This document shows, piece after piece, positions 44,919 through 56,893 of a stretch of DNA of 64,000 nt. Positions within the stretch are counted from its first letter, which is position 1. Every line of letters starts with the position of its first letter. The stretch covers positions 256,856,572 to 256,920,571 of the forward strand of contig NC_079147.1 in the NCBI RefSeq assembly GCF_945859685.1, read 5' to 3'. The DNA is from Eupeodes corollae (taxonomy: Eukaryota; Arthropoda; Insecta; Diptera; Syrphidae). A program made the position numbers and the translations under genes. Below the pieces are notes generated by a model, which saw only the letters and a list, made by a program, of their open reading frames with translations, had not been told where the DNA came from and ran no database searches.

Positions 44919-46910
44919 CCACAAATGTTGGAAAAAGTCATATTAAATTGGGCCGTGCCGGTCATATGCTAAAAATCATCAGTAAATGTGTTTAAGTACT
45001 TTAATGCCAGACTAAAGTAAATTTGATATCAAATTTTTAAAAAATTAACGCTTGGGTTACAAGAACTTACTCATGTATCCAAAAAGTCTATTTAGTCATA
45101 CTTTCTATATTTTTAAACTTAAAAATGTGCCTGCAAATAAATTTTATTTTCAAAAATTTGAATGCCCTTTGATTTCTCAATATAACGACCGATTTTCGAG
45201 ATATCAAAATTCGAAAAAAAATGTTTAATATTTATTAAAATATAAAAAATAAAAAAACATTGACATCTTTGATCATAAAACATTATTGGGAAATTATAAG
45301 ACCTGGGAAACTAAACGGCTATGTGAGGGGTACCCTTCTGGAGCAATGCAAATATATTTGTTTTAAATTTAAAGTAGCCAAATTATGAAAAAAAAACATT
45401 AAGATAATGTTAAACAGATCTATCGGTTGGTTTTTGAAAAAGAATTTTGACCAACAAATTTGTATGGAAACTTCTGTAATTTTTAGTCTAAGAAAAAATT
45501 TAAAAAAAACGCATAGAGCGAATTAGCTAACAACCTTGAAAAGTTTCAACTTTTTTTCAACTTCCCTACCATCGTAATGTCATGTTTGATTAAAATCTCG
45601 AAAAAAACATCGTTTACTCGAAGTTATGCATTAAAATTTGAATAAAAATGAATAACAAATATTATAGTATTTTCTGTCTCATTAATTCAGATCCTCATAG
45701 CATAATTGTTAACAAATTTGTCTTTATCTTGAGGAGAAAGACGTTTGTATCCAAATTCTTGCATAACATTATAAGTATATTAGCTGTCACTGAGTTTGTT
45801 TCTATATTTTTAATATGCCACACAAATTCTCAAGAAACACAAAAGGTGTTCAATATTCATCGTTAACACTTTCATCGGTTTGGTTCAAAAAAAAAATGTA
45901 TTACACAATAATTTAAATCATTTGGACGTAAAGTGGGAGACACGTACAGAAAAAAAAATCAATGTGAGAAGCCAAGGAAAAAATAAAGCTATCAATCAAT
46001 TGTTCACTTTAACCTGACATCTTACAGTCTCAAAATGAATGAACCAAGGAAGGAAAAACCCATCCGCTCAGCGCACCAACGCGACGGTATACCTGCACAA
46101 CCTCTTATTCCAATGTTAAATTTTAAAAAATTAAAAAATAAATACCCGTTAGGTATATTTTTCATAACTCACGAGCACAGAGGACCACGACTCTGAGACT
46201 CCGATGACTACATGAGGTGTTCGATGTGTGAACTTAACATGCTCAAAATCATCTGCAAACACTCAAATTCAAATTTGTAGGCGGTTATGAAGGAAAGGTA
46301 AGCCGTATACTATAGGTATCCCGTGCATATACCCATCATTCATATTTTGAAACTGACAAAAAAAAATTGATATTTTTCATACAGATTTCGAGGTTTTCTG
46401 GCTCCTTTTTCATACTTGGCATACATCGTAAGTAACCTCAACATTATTTTTGATGTAGGTAAACCATAACCATTCCTAAACAGAAGTTACGAAACCGCAC
46501 ATATTAGATGCTCATCATGTGATGAGATGCCATTTGACATCATTCAGGGACGTATTTGTTTCGGAGAGGTAGAAAGTTCAAAGAAGGCTATGAATCTTGT
46601 ACATTAATGATAAACGGAGACATGAGTGATTTTTAAAAATTAAAAAATATATTTTATTGTTTTTAACATGTTTCTAACCTGTTTTAATGATATATCAGAC
46701 TTATCCATGTTGTACTTCAAAAAATGTCCATCATTCTACAAGAATTGTAATCGACTTACTGTACACAAAAGTATTAGGATACTCAATGACCTTAACTTAA
46801 TTATTCTATAAATATTGACGAATTTTGAACCTAGTCGACTTCAACCAGGATACACTGTTAATATTTAGGAGTTAATAAGCCTAGTCAGAAAATTTAAACT
46901 AATTACTCTT
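44919..46910. other. Noncoding DNA shared with copy A (10490-12470)
   Basis: No supportable gene. A short open frame at 45648-45866 is hydrophobic and ends with a polar tail, but the copy-A equivalent has a stop three codons in. The end of this block contains motif variants of the degenerate tract. Confidence 0.45.
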
Positions 46911-47015
46911 TTTAAGATAACACATTTAGTAAGCAACTTACTTGGTAGATTTTAACTGAATTACTTTTTTTTTTAATTTAAGAGTGCAACAAACTACCCG
47001 TGTTTTGTTTCAAAA
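46845..47015 (+). repeat. Degenerate motif tract, left part (copy B), with empty LINE site
   Basis: Contains TACACTGTTAATATTTAGGA, ACTAATTACTCTTTTTAAGA, GATAACACATTTAGTAAG and GGTAGATTTTAACTGAATTAC. The uninterrupted string TTACTCTTTTTAAG near 46903-46916 is the pre-insertion state of the LINE at 12471-15848. The same motifs resume at 50735. Confidence 0.65.
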
Positions 47016-47607
47016 TCTATCAATAGTATAGTAGGATCTTACATGAATAACAAAAAAAAATACCCGCCGTATGAATTCTACTGATAAAAGCTAAAGTAGA
47101 ATCTTGGTACGGATGGGTTTTTGACATTTTATATAATGTTAGTGTATTTGTATCTCGATGGCTGTGTTCATTGAGTAGCTGTGCATTTGAAATCATGTGT
47201 TTTCCTTTGGGGAAAAAATCAATATGTTACTGTTGATATTATTTAGTTTTGTTAATGAAAATGAACTAACTGGGCTTATTTTGCAAGAGAAAACTTAGAA
47301 AAGATTTAATTTTAAGTTTTGTTATGTTTTCATTAAAGGTTTATCTCAGTTTAGATCAAATAAAATCTTTTGGTGTTTTCAAACCGCGGAAGAATGAAGA
47401 GACTTCCACAAAGAAAATACTTTAACTTATTCTTAAAATAATTGATAAACAGGATTTGAATATCAAACTGCTAAGCGAACAAGTCGATCTTAAAAAACAA
47501 TGATGGACAGAACACTTAAAATCGCTACATAGAATGCAAAAGGTCTTATACAACATTCATCCGAACTAAAAATATTTTTAGATCTAGAACATATCGATAT
47601 TTGCCTG

Positions 47608-48300
47608 GTGTCTTATTTCTACAATGGGCAAAGTCTAGATAATGTAATAGAAAACTATTCATGTAACCCCGCTCCACATCCAGCTGACAAGGCAAGAGGT
47701 GGATCGGCGATTCTTATAAAAGAAAGCTTAAAACATTATGAAGTAACCAAGTTTATTAGTAAAAATATGAAAGTAACAACTATTAGTATTGGTATGAAAA
47801 AGAAAAAATTTAAGATAGCAGCTATATACTGCCCACCAAGGCGCTCCCCGACAGAAGATGACTATAAAGATCTATTAAATCTTCTTGGGCATAAATTTCT
47901 TGTTGGTGGAGACTTCAATGCAAAACACACCCATTGGGGTTCAAGACTTATATCAACAAAAGGCAAAAGACTTTTCCAAGCAGGCCGTAAATACAATTGC
48001 GAATTCTATTCCTCCAGGTCCCCATTTTACTGGCCTTCCGATACTAACAAAATACCAGACGTTATTGACTTTTTCGTAGCTAAAGGAATCAAACGAAATT
48101 ACATTAGTGTAGAAGGTAATTATAAACGGCCATCAGATCATACTCCAGTGATTCTATCACTAAATGAATCGGAAGTACTAGAAAAAAGTAATCCAAAGCT
48201 TGTAAATAAGAAAACAAACTGGAATGGTTTAAGAGAAAGGCTTTTAAGTTTTATAGATTTAATATCTCCCATGGATACAATCAAGCAAATTGACCATTAA
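47608..48300 (+). pseudogene. Jockey-like endonuclease domain (open piece)
   Basis: The frame gives 230 residues of an AP-type endonuclease: HPADKARGGSAILIKESLKHYEVTKF, KIAAIYCPPRRSPTEDDY, GHKFLVGGDFNAKHTHWGSR, NKIPDVIDFFVAKGI and RPSDHTPVILSL. GDFN, the Asp of PDVIDFF and SDH are the visible catalytic positions. The first codons (MSYFYNGQSLDN) follow a frameshift relative to copy A, where SETHFSNGQSLDN is read, so the N-terminal strand with WNANGL and the catalytic Glu is in another frame. Confidence 0.88.
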
Positions 48301-49263
48301 GTGGAACAATTTATTGCTGATGTGCAACAGGCCGGTGAAGAAAGTACTCCAACATTTCTAATAGAAGAGAAAATGAAATAAAATATCCTTTAGAGATAAG
48401 AGAGTTGATAATAGAGAAAAGAAGAGCTCGAAGAAAATGGCAAAATAGTAGATTTCCAGATGATAAAACAACGTTTAACCGTATAAGCAACAATCTTAAG
48501 AAACAAATTTACAAATTCAAAAATGATTCACTCAGTACATTCCTAAGGAATTTAACGACTGATGCTTTAACCAATTTTTCGCTATGCAAAGCAGCCAAGC
48601 GCCTGAAAAGGCCGCAGTTACAAAACTCGGCCTTGAAATATCGGCTTAATAGAACTTACAGTTTGTTGATAAGATAGATAAAAGTGAAATACCAATTGTA
48701 AGACTTAAAGAAATAAAAAGTATAAGTTTACATCAACAACCAAATAAAACATCACCAGGTTACGATCTAATTACTGCTCAGTTATTAAAGAAATGCTTTT
48801 GAAAGTCTTCATAAAACTCCAATATATTTATAATAAATGCATGCCTTAAGCCCCGGCATGGCACATCCCGCACCATTGGAAAATTGCTGAAGTAATTGTC
48901 ATAACAAAGCAAGGAAAACCACCTACAGAAGTGATGGCTTACAGACCAACATCGCTTATACCAATTATGGCAAAAGTTTTTGAAAAACTGCTTCTGAAGA
49001 GAATTAGCAAAATCATAGAAGAAAGAAGGTTAATCCCAAACCATCAGTTTGGCTTTAGTAATAAACATTCCACGATAGACCAAGTTCATAGAATATCGGA
49101 TGTAATAGAAAAAGCATAAGAAGAAAAACAAGTATGTCCAGCTATGTTCTTAGATGTTGCTTAAGTTTTTGACACGGTTTAGCATGAGGGACTTGAGTAC
49201 AAACTGCAAAGGGATCTTCCCAGGCAGTACTTTGAAATATTAAAATCGAACATCTCACACCGA

Positions 49264-49563
49264 TTGTTTAGAGTAAGGTACGATCAAGAATACTCGGAAT
49301 TGAAGAAAGAAGAAGCTGATGTACCACAAGGAAGTGTCCTAGGTCCTACCCGGTATTTACTATACACAAGGGATATTTCAGCTGGTAATCACACCATAAT
49401 GGCTACTTTTGCAGATGATACCGCAATTTTGGTACCTGACAAATGTGTCTCTAAGGCAGCAGTAAAACTACAAAATACCGTCGACACAGTGAGTGCTTGG
49501 ACCGAAAAATTGCGTTTCAAACTCAATGAAACAAAATCTTCACATATAAACTTTACAAATTAA
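49264..49563 (+). pseudogene. Jockey-like RT catalytic core fragment
   Basis: About 99 codons covering motif B (DVPQGSVLGPTRYLLYTRDI) and motif C (TFADDTAILVPDK), then AAVKLQNTVDTVSAWTEKLRFKLNETKSSHINF. The catalytic ADD is intact. This region is missing from copy A because of the N gap. Confidence 0.87.
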
Positions 49564-50734
49564 AAGATAAACAATTTTCCAATAATCATTAATAATCAAG
49601 CTGTACCTTATTCCAATACGGCCAAATACTTTAGAATGACTTTGGATGCAAAGCTTAAGTGGAAAGAGCACATCAAAAATAAAAGAGAAGAACCAAACTT
49701 GAAATATTGAATAAATTACTGGTTGCTTGTTAACAACTCTGTTTATCACATATAATGCTGTATAATCAAGTACTAAAGCCCGTTTGGACCTATGGAATCC
49801 AATTATGGTGCTGTACAAAGAAAACAAATACCGAAATCATCTAAAAATTCCAAAACAAAGTCCTTCGTGGAATAGTTAATGCCCCTTGGTACATAAGAAA
49901 TACCGATCTACATCGCGACTTACAAATAGAAATGGTTACAGAAGTTGTTAAAAAATACGTTGTATCGCACAACCAGAGACTGCAAAGTCATACTTATTCT
50001 GAATTGGAGTCCGTCTTGAATATAAGAAACCATGTTCGGAGATAAAGAAGAACCAAGCGTCATGAGCTTATGGCATAAAAAAAAAACAAGGGAAAGTATT
50101 ACAAGTTTAAACTTACCCCAAAGTGATTGTACAAAGTTAAGAAAGAAAAATCTGTAATCGATCCTTCAAGATTGGTCCTCATGTAGAGTTGGTTTTAGTG
50201 GCTAAGAGTCCCACACTACTTGGTGTCAAATACTGCAAAGTGTCTTTTGAAGATTTACTCCTGTCAAAAAAAAAAAAAAAACAAGAAGATATAAAAACGA
50301 TTAAGTTTGACACCACTTTCTGAACTCTATTCATGTATATAAAGAATTGAGGCGATCTTCAAGCTCGCTTGAACACCACATGTTAATGTAGTAGTCTACG
50401 AACAAACCCCTTTCTTGAAGTTTTTATGTTAGTCAAAGCTGCAATTGTTAAATGAACTTTTTTTTATAGAATCTCAATTTCCAGACGTTTTCTTACCATT
50501 TCTTTTTGAAAATTGTCCATTTTATTAGTTTTAGCTATTTTTGTTTGCTACAAAATGTGTGTTTTTTTAATTATTATTCTGACAGGTCTTCTTTCAGTTG
50601 CACCAATTTTTAAATACAAGAATCTGGCTACTGCCGATGGGTTTTCTTGGGAATTGTCTACTATACTATGAATGGAATGCCAAAAAAACACGGTACCTGA
50701 TTTGATTGTAAACAGTTAAATCTATTAAAATTTG

Positions 50735-51240
50735 GAAGCTCATCAGACTACTCAAAAAACATAACCCATTTACTCTGTTAAGAATAACACATTTTTGAAG
50801 TTCCTCGGTAGATTTACATCTGGCTTATATTGTTAAAATCCACAAGTTAACTAAATTCGACAAAAAATAATCTTTTAAACTAACGCCAAGCGACTTGATC
50901 CGTTGATTTTATTAATAATATACTACATAGTGATTTTAACAGACTTAATCTGTTAAAAATAACACATTTTTCAACTTAATTAATAGATTTTAACTATCTA
51001 TCTTCATTTAAACTAACACAAACTATTTGGATCTTTTCAACCAAGTTACTCTGTTAAAACAAACGCTTTTTACAATCATCTTGCTAAATTTTAACCGACT
51101 TATTCTGTTTAAATATAGGAGTTATTTAACTCAATCAAACATTTAACTTTCATAAAGCCAACCAGCTTGATCTGTTTAATTTTAATTGATTACCGATATT
51201 AACTGATTTACTCTGTTCTAACTTAGAAAAGATCGATCCG
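50735..51240 (+). repeat. Degenerate motif tract, right part
   Basis: Variants of TTACTCTGTTAA(A/G)AATAACACATTTTT and GATTTTAACTGACTTA recur near 50770, 50945, 51045, 51100, 51165 and 51205 at irregular spacing. The same motifs lie at 46845-47015, so the jockey-like LINE and about 450 bases of other sequence now separate the two parts. Confidence 0.6.
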
Positions 51241-53326
51241 TCCCTGTTCATCTTCCTCTAAATTAGCCACCTTTTAGTTGAGGCGTGTTGTTATCAAGCT
51301 TGGCATACCGATACGAACCAAGTGGCCCAATCCATTGCGAACATTGATTGATTTTAATATTTTGTCGGAATGAATTACCCTCAATCAATTACGATTCACT
51401 TACCTTTTGTTACGGACACATTGAGGGGCCGAACACCGTGACATATTGCCCAGGCGTAGGAAGTATAATGAGCTTGGTTTTTGGCTAACAACAAAAAAAA
51501 ACGTTTTCTCCAACCTCTGCGCTACCGTCGCGTCGCTTGAGTCTCACCCATCTACTCTACAGCCCAGCAGCGTCAAGCGTTTTCAAATATAATGTTTTGG
51601 TCAATAATAGTTTTTGTTCACTCTCGCGCACAGGCGCCTCGCATACGAATATGAATTGAATTCACTCTCACTGGCAATTATTTATCGACCATAACCTGGG
51701 AGGTTCGGTTTGGGCTTCAATCTCGAGTTTGGATGGATTTTTGTGACTGAATAGTGAACATACAATAAATAGGCCTCTGCAATTTACTCATGGTCTTTGG
51801 TTGCAGGGGCTTTTGTAAATCTTTTGGATTAGTTTGACCCACTTGCAAATGGCGGCGGACTGGCAAATCAATCAATGGCCAATTGGTCGCACTGAGGTTG
51901 GTAATGATGTCGCGTTCGTCTATGGCTCGGTGCTGGGTGCTGGGTGCCGGGTGCTGGATGCTGATGCAGTGCAGCTGGAGTAAATTACTAATGCCAAAGC
52001 ATTAGTTAAAATTATGAATTCCATTATTTTGGATTTATTTTTCATCTGCATTCAGACCAACTTACCGGCCAATTAGGGTGGGCTACGCGGAACAATGTTA
52101 ATTCCCGGGTTGAGTGTTTTAACCAGGTCTTGGGATAATAGGGTAAAGTTTTCATTTTTCAATGTAATTTTTTTTTTATTTTGTGTTTGTTTCAGTTTCC
52201 AATTTTCCACTGCATTAATGGTTAAAGAGAATGAGGTTGCGGGAAAACGATTTCGATTTCGAGTAATATTGTTTTTATTTTTTCAATTCCGCTGACGCTG
52301 ATGACTGTCGGTGGTTGCGGTGATTATGCAGAGTTAGCCGCATTTTTTTAAAGTATTTTATTTTTATTATTTTTGTTGCCAAGTTGGTTCGTTGGTTTGG
52401 TTTGGTTGATTGAATAAATGAAAAGTTCAAAGTGGGGTGAGGGAAGGAAATAGCAATCGGAAGTAAGTTGTTATTCATATTTTATCCAAAGAGGAGAATT
52501 TCTAAGAGGATGTTGGATGGATTTTAATTTTAATTTGGCCTTAGACTATAAGAGTGGTTATTGAATGCTGATGGTTGAGCTAAAAGATGAAGATGATGAT
52601 TGGGGCGGTCTACATTTTAGAAACCAGTTAAATAATAATTGTTATAGGTTTTGCTTTGGAATTGATTTGACAATCACAATGGAATGAGGTTTTTGAAAAT
52701 ACTCTCGAACGTATAATAAAATTGGTTCATGGAAATTATAACAACAAACGATGATGATTGGGATATTGAGAGTTTACCGCGATAGGAGAATAAATGGAAA
52801 ATGGTTTTGATTGTTTTTTAAAGAATTTGAAAGTAATATCAAAAGCTATTTGTATTAATGAGGTGGAAATTGAAACTGTTGAAGGTTGAAGGGTTTACAG
52901 ATTTATTAATTAATAATTGAAAAGAATCAGTTTTTGAATAATATGCATCTATACCTACTTTGAGGACCCTTTACCCATAACAATAAAACAATAACTTATT
53001 AATTGAAAAGTGGAAAGTGAAAGCAATTAAGTTTCGTATTTTTATACAAAACAATTTATTGGGCATTTGAAGTGATATAAAAAGGGGTAGGACGCGGAGG
53101 GGAGGAAACCAATTTAATGAAGAAAATGAGAAGACGGCGTATTTAAAAGTAATTAAATTTGGTTACGCTATAGCTCGAAAAGAACCAGGGTCTATAGTGA
53201 CTTACAACTCTTTACCAAGGGACCTGCTTTTAATGACAAGAACGCATAATCCAACACGCCAGGGGTGATTTTTTTTTGCAAAACTAATATATCAGTCAGT
53301 TTAAAAAATATTCAGTTAATTTTATG
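51241..53326. other. Noncoding DNA
   Basis: No gene seen. A short GGTGCTG-type tandem repeat lies at 51929-51962. The part at 51290-52090 is less AT-rich, with CG-containing stretches like those at 18680-19300 and 59700-60340, and may belong to a host locus. The rest is AT-rich. Confidence 0.45.
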
Positions 53327-53525
53327 TAGTACCCGTGGCGTGATGGTTAGTGCGTTGAACTGTCATGCAAGGGGTCTTGGGTTCAAACTGCCTATTGCGA
53401 GGAATTGACAAATCCTTCAAGAGTAATTCTTGTCTTGAACATTACTCGCACACATGAATGGTTGAAAATTGTACGTCACTAGGCCCTTGTTTTGCGATTT
53501 CGGGTTTGGATCATATATGGCACAT
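53327..53525 (+). mobile_element. tRNA-derived SINE
   Basis: The head GTGGCGTGATGGTTAGTGCG (A box at about 53341-53354) and GGTTCAAACTGC (B box at 53380-53391) have the spacing of a tRNA gene. The body then has GCGAGGAATTGACAAATCC and AGTAATTCTTG, shared with the minus-strand SINEs at 92-316 and 32912-33136. The tRNA-like head does not fold as a real tRNA, having no complete acceptor stem. The 3' end is not defined. Confidence 0.72.
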
Positions 53526-53584
53526 TGAGCAGAAAAGTAACAAAAACATTTTCAATAAACGAAATCAACTATTTATTCAAAAAA

Positions 53585-54345
53585 ATATTTAGTATGGAAT
53601 ATCGTGAAACAGTTTCTTTTCTAATTCAACCAAAGATTTATAGGTTGCATTTTCGGCACTCCACATAAGAACTTCCATGGCAGTCTGAAACCTTACACCG
53701 CTGTCTTGTGGCAAAATAGGAAGGTGATCTAATCGATCTAATCGAACGTCCTGCGATGGCATTATGACAACAGGTCCTTTTATTTTCTTCAATTGTAGAT
53801 TATTCTCCATGACATATGAGCGCCGTCCATTTTTGTTAGTTGTGCTAAGTTTGCTGGTATGGCATAGATCTTTGGCTACCGTGCATTTGAAATCTTTTAG
53901 TGGCAGCCACGCCTCAGAATCATCAAGTGTTCCTCTGTACAATAGCCACGCATAGTATCTAAGAAGAGCAAAAGATCAATTCCACCCATATGCCAATTAT
54001 ATGTCATGACTGCCTTTGGACATGATACTGTTTGGTAGCTCTTTCTTTGTTGTCGACATATGTCGAAGCAAGGTTCACAATTCTGTTGTCAAACCATGTT
54101 ACCACAGAAATATAAATGTTATCAACTGTCGCCAGTTTTTCCACAGTTGCACCTCTTCCTTTTTTTTTTAATTCCTGAACTTTGTAACTTGGAATCCAAT
54201 TGGCTTTTATGGCTCCTAGCTGTTCTCGGCAGTCAAACAACAACGTCACTGGATGTACTAATTTTTGTCAAATCGATGTACAACTGTACATGTCCTTGGG
54301 CTGAAGTGTAAAGTTCAAAGTCGTAGTTAAACCATTGCTAAATAC
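53585..54345 (-). pseudogene. piggyBac-type transposase fossil, C-terminal part
   Basis: Read on the minus strand from 54345: NYDFELYTSAQGHV, STSSDVVV, then ELKKKGRGATVEKLATVDNIYISVVTWFDNRIVNLASTYVDNKERATKQYHVQRQS (54249-54004). After a shift comes MTYNWHMGGIDLLL followed by RYYAWLLYRGTLDDSEAWLPLKDFK (to 53589). WFDNRxVxLxSTYV and the MGGID with its catalytic Asp are hallmarks of the piggyBac DDE domain and of PGBD-like proteins. Frameshifts break it. The upstream half lies at 56331-56893, on the far side of an inserted LINE. Confidence 0.85.
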
Positions 54346-54662
54346 GGAATGTATTCAATGCAAGTTTCATAACGCGATGCCAAATGTTGAAGACGACTTT
54401 CTAGATTCCGCTTGTTCAGAAGAGAAACTTCTGTCAGCATTGGATAGTGCCAAAGGTATCCGGGACGGACAGAATCCTATCAGAATTTTTTAAGTATGCC
54501 TCTTCCCGGTTTATATCCGAGATTTTAAGGTGTTACAATGGAATTTTTAGGACTTGTTCTACTCTTACAAATTTCCTCTCCTCAATCATTTTTCAGCTTT
54601 TAAAAAAACGAGACCCATCCATTGCAGAAAACTAACGTGGAATATCGTTTTTAAACGCTTCC

Positions 54663-55115
54663 GTGAAATTATTGGCCAGTATGATATTCCGAAGACTTAC
54701 CACCTGGGTACATGATAATTCAAAGCTTAGTGAATTTCAAGCAGAATTTCGTTTTGGCTACTCTACAACGGAGCAAGTTTTTGTTCTTTTAAATATTGCT
54801 GAAACTTACCTTCATCGTGGGAAAAAACTCTATGCCTTCTTCGTGGACTTTAGAGTAGCCTTCGACAGCTTTGTTTCTAAAACTTGCCAATTATGGTATC
54901 TTTTCCAAAATTATTTGCTAAATGCTATTTCTGTTTGGGACAGTGAAACCCTATCTGAAGAATTCAGGTCTTCAATGGGTCTAAAGCAAAGATGTTCGTT
55001 GAGTATCACACTTTTTATAGATGATATTGTCCAGTCACTCGGAACGGGCGTGAAATTTGCTGAGGAGAGCATTCCAGTTTTACTGCATGCGGATGACATC
55101 GTCATATTATCTTAG
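54663..55115 (+). pseudogene. LINE RT core fragment
   Basis: 150 codons spanning fingers to motif C, with FFVDFRVAFDS and HADDIVIL. The family usually has YADD; His replaces Tyr, but both catalytic Asp are kept. A short deletion removes the helix after motif A (SFVSKTCQLWYLFQNYLL). A TAG at 55113 separates it from the next open piece. Confidence 0.85.
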
Positions 55116-55136
55116 TCTCCTGATTAACTCCAAGAA

Positions 55137-55841
55137 ATGATCTCTAGATTCGAAGAATATTGTAATACTTGGAACCTAGCAGTCAATCTCAGCAAATCAA
55201 AAATTATGATTTTTAGAAAAGGTAGGGGGAGATATGCTAGTCACGAGGAGTGGAAATACAAAGGAGAAGAAGTCAGTGTCGTGAAAGGAATCAAGTATTT
55301 CAGGATGATAATATCGAGTAACCTGTGTATAAAAAAACAAGTGCAAGCAAAACTTCAGGAGGCAAAGGCAGCCATATGCATATCGTGGAAAAAATGTATT
55401 GCAAATAAAATTATTCACCACTCCGACAAATATAAATTATGTCAAGCCGTATCAAAGTCTATTATGATGTACAGCGCGCAAGTGTGCTCCATAAAGAGTA
55501 TGAGGATGTCGAAAAACTACTCCGGTCCTTTTCAAAGTGAATTTTTGCTCTTCCTTCAACTACGCCGAACTACAAGCTACATATTGAAACTGGAACTCCG
55601 CCGATGTTTATCGACACACTTAGGACCCATTTTGATTATGTTGTACAAATCGTGGATAAGCTTGTCGGATTCTGTAGGTGAAGCGTTTGATTTTGATTTG
55701 CAAGATATAACACGTTTAAAAGAACAGTTTTATTGTCTTTTATCGAAACTTGACACAAAATATTGGGAGAACTTCACTAACCAGGCCAAGGATTCACATT
55801 ATAGAGAATACTACAGCATATCTTCGATTAAACGAGTCTGA
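55137..55841 (+). pseudogene. LINE thumb and connection fragment
   Basis: 234 codons that continue the RT after an in-frame stop: CNTWNLAVNLSKSKIMIFRKG, the KYKGEEVSVVKGIKYFRMIISSNLCIKKQVQAKLQEAKAAI block, and KLCQAVSKSIMMYSAQVC. The C-terminal CxxC block follows in other frames near 55860-55990. Confidence 0.82.
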
Positions 55842-56330
55842 GGGGAAATTCTGACTCTGAATTTTATTCCTCATAGGCCAGACTTAACTCTTGAATGTTA
55901 TCTTTGCAACCACACGAAAGAGAAAATATTGCTCATTTTCTAGGATCATGTCCAATTTTACAAGAAATTCGACACGAAGTTTTTGGCAGAAATCGATTAG
56001 ATGTTAAAGAAGAAATAGAGATTTTAAATGGCATGTCGGGCTGGAACAAGCTTTATAATTTTGAACTGCTATGACTTATAGAAATAGAATCAGAACGGAA
56101 TGCTTTTGATTGTCGTAAATTCAGCATCTACTTTATTATGTTTTAAATTTACTTTTTACTATGCGAGTTATGAAAAGAATTTATAAATTAAATTAAATAC
56201 AATTTTTATTCGATTATCTGTCAATCTGACCGACGGTTTCAAAACCAGGTCTTAAAAACTTGTAAATATTATAATTATAAACCTGATTTATTATATTAAT
56301 AAAGTCTATTCTAATCTAATCTAATCTAAA

Positions 56331-56893
56331 TGGTCTTATTTTATGAAGGGAATCATGTCCCTGTTGTAATTGGGTATTTGCGTCGAGTTGGTGTTGAAAT
56401 TATTAACCTTTTTATTTCTTCGAACCGGTTCCATTTCATTACAGAGTTAATTTTTGGGTGACCTAGGCTTTCATTCCAATAAAGCCTAGATGATGCTTAA
56501 TGTACGACGGACATGCAAAGGCATATTCCAACAAACTCTTCAAGTTCCATTGCTGTTATATGGGCAATTTTTTCGGGACGTTTTTCACAGGAGTATCTGA
56601 TTGTTTCTTGTTCAATATATTTGAACATTTCGTACAAAAGGTACTTGTAGAATTGTATTAGCGTATCCTATCACCTGTGAATGTGGTTTCGTTATCACCT
56701 TTTTCCAAAAACCCATCTCGCCTCTGGGCTTTTTCATCTCTCGCACTTTTATTTCAGGGAGGTACCATCTGGGATAGAGATGTGTTATCTTCTAATTCCC
56801 AATCGGATTCATCAGACTCTGGAATATATAGAGGCGGTTTACCTCGTGCTCATCATCTGAAAAATCTTCGTCACTGCTGTTGTCGGGAAAATT
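56331..56893 (-). pseudogene. piggyBac-type transposase fossil, N-terminal part
   Basis: Minus strand from 56893: LQNFPDNSSDEDFSDDEHEVNRLYI and the acidic ESDESDWELED, typical of piggyBac N-termini. After a frame change come LLYEMFKYIEQETIRYS, ITAMELEEFVGICLCMSVVH, a stop, and YWNESLGHPKINSVMKWNRFEEIKRLI, matching the N-terminal dimerisation region. The segment holding the first catalytic Asp (the family's IDEQ block) is not visible on either side of the LINE, so sequence was lost at or before its insertion. The upstream edge abuts a mariner-type fragment. Confidence 0.82.

Larger units (their letters stand above)
32813..49256 (+). repeat. Copy B of the ~17-kb direct duplication (partner 1-18298)
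   Basis: It is collinear with 1-18298 and begins where copy A is cut by the window edge, so the duplication may extend further left in copy A. Copy B lacks the LINE at 12471-15848 and shows its empty site. It retains the RTE 3' part (35672-37050) that copy A lost. It contains the nested LINEs at 41765-44918 where copy A has only about 80 unrelated bases. The jockey-like LINE continues past the copy-A gap to its poly-A at 50281. Confidence 0.93.
47290..50281 (+). mobile_element. Jockey-like LINE with poly-A tail (copy B)
   Basis: ORF1 tail near 47330-47502, then ORF2 from about 47500 (MMDRTLKIAT, then a stop). An open endonuclease piece lies at 47608-48300. RT pieces are at 48405-48680, 48931-49119 (MAYRPTSLIPIMAKVFEKLLLKRISKIIEERRLIPNHQFGF) and 49264-49563 (DVPQGSVLGP, FADDTAILVPDK). 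The C-terminal region decays until a run of A at 50267-50281. About 80 bases present in copy A (17610-17720) are missing near 48648. The left boundary is uncertain. It is inactive. Confidence 0.9.
54350..56330 (+). mobile_element. LINE inserted into the piggyBac fossil
   Basis: It begins with EEKLLSALDSAKG (about 54420), then GTDRILSEFFKYASSRFISEILRCYNGIF, and VKLLASMIFRRLTTWVHDNSKLSEFQAEFRFGYSTTEQVF. Motif A reads AFFVDFRVAFDS, motif B SSMGLKQRCSLSITLF and motif C LLHADDIVILS. Downstream, MISRFEEYCNTWNLAVNLSKSKIMIFRKGRGRYASHEEWKYKGEEVSVVKGIKYF is open at 55137-55841. The tail is (CTAAT)n at 56308-56328. Only 5' truncation plus a few stops damage it. I do not assign the clade. The endonuclease is absent. 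Confidence 0.87.

Noticed and set aside
45648..45866. 72-codon hydrophobic open frame that might be an exon of a chemoreceptor-like membrane protein
   Set aside because: No diagnostic motif is present beyond hydrophobicity. The copy-A equivalent near 11240 has a stop at the fourth codon. DNA conservation covers the flanks equally.
53341..53395. Possible true tRNA gene
   Set aside because: A and B boxes are present, but the acceptor stem does not pair and the sequence continues into a SINE body shared with 92-316.
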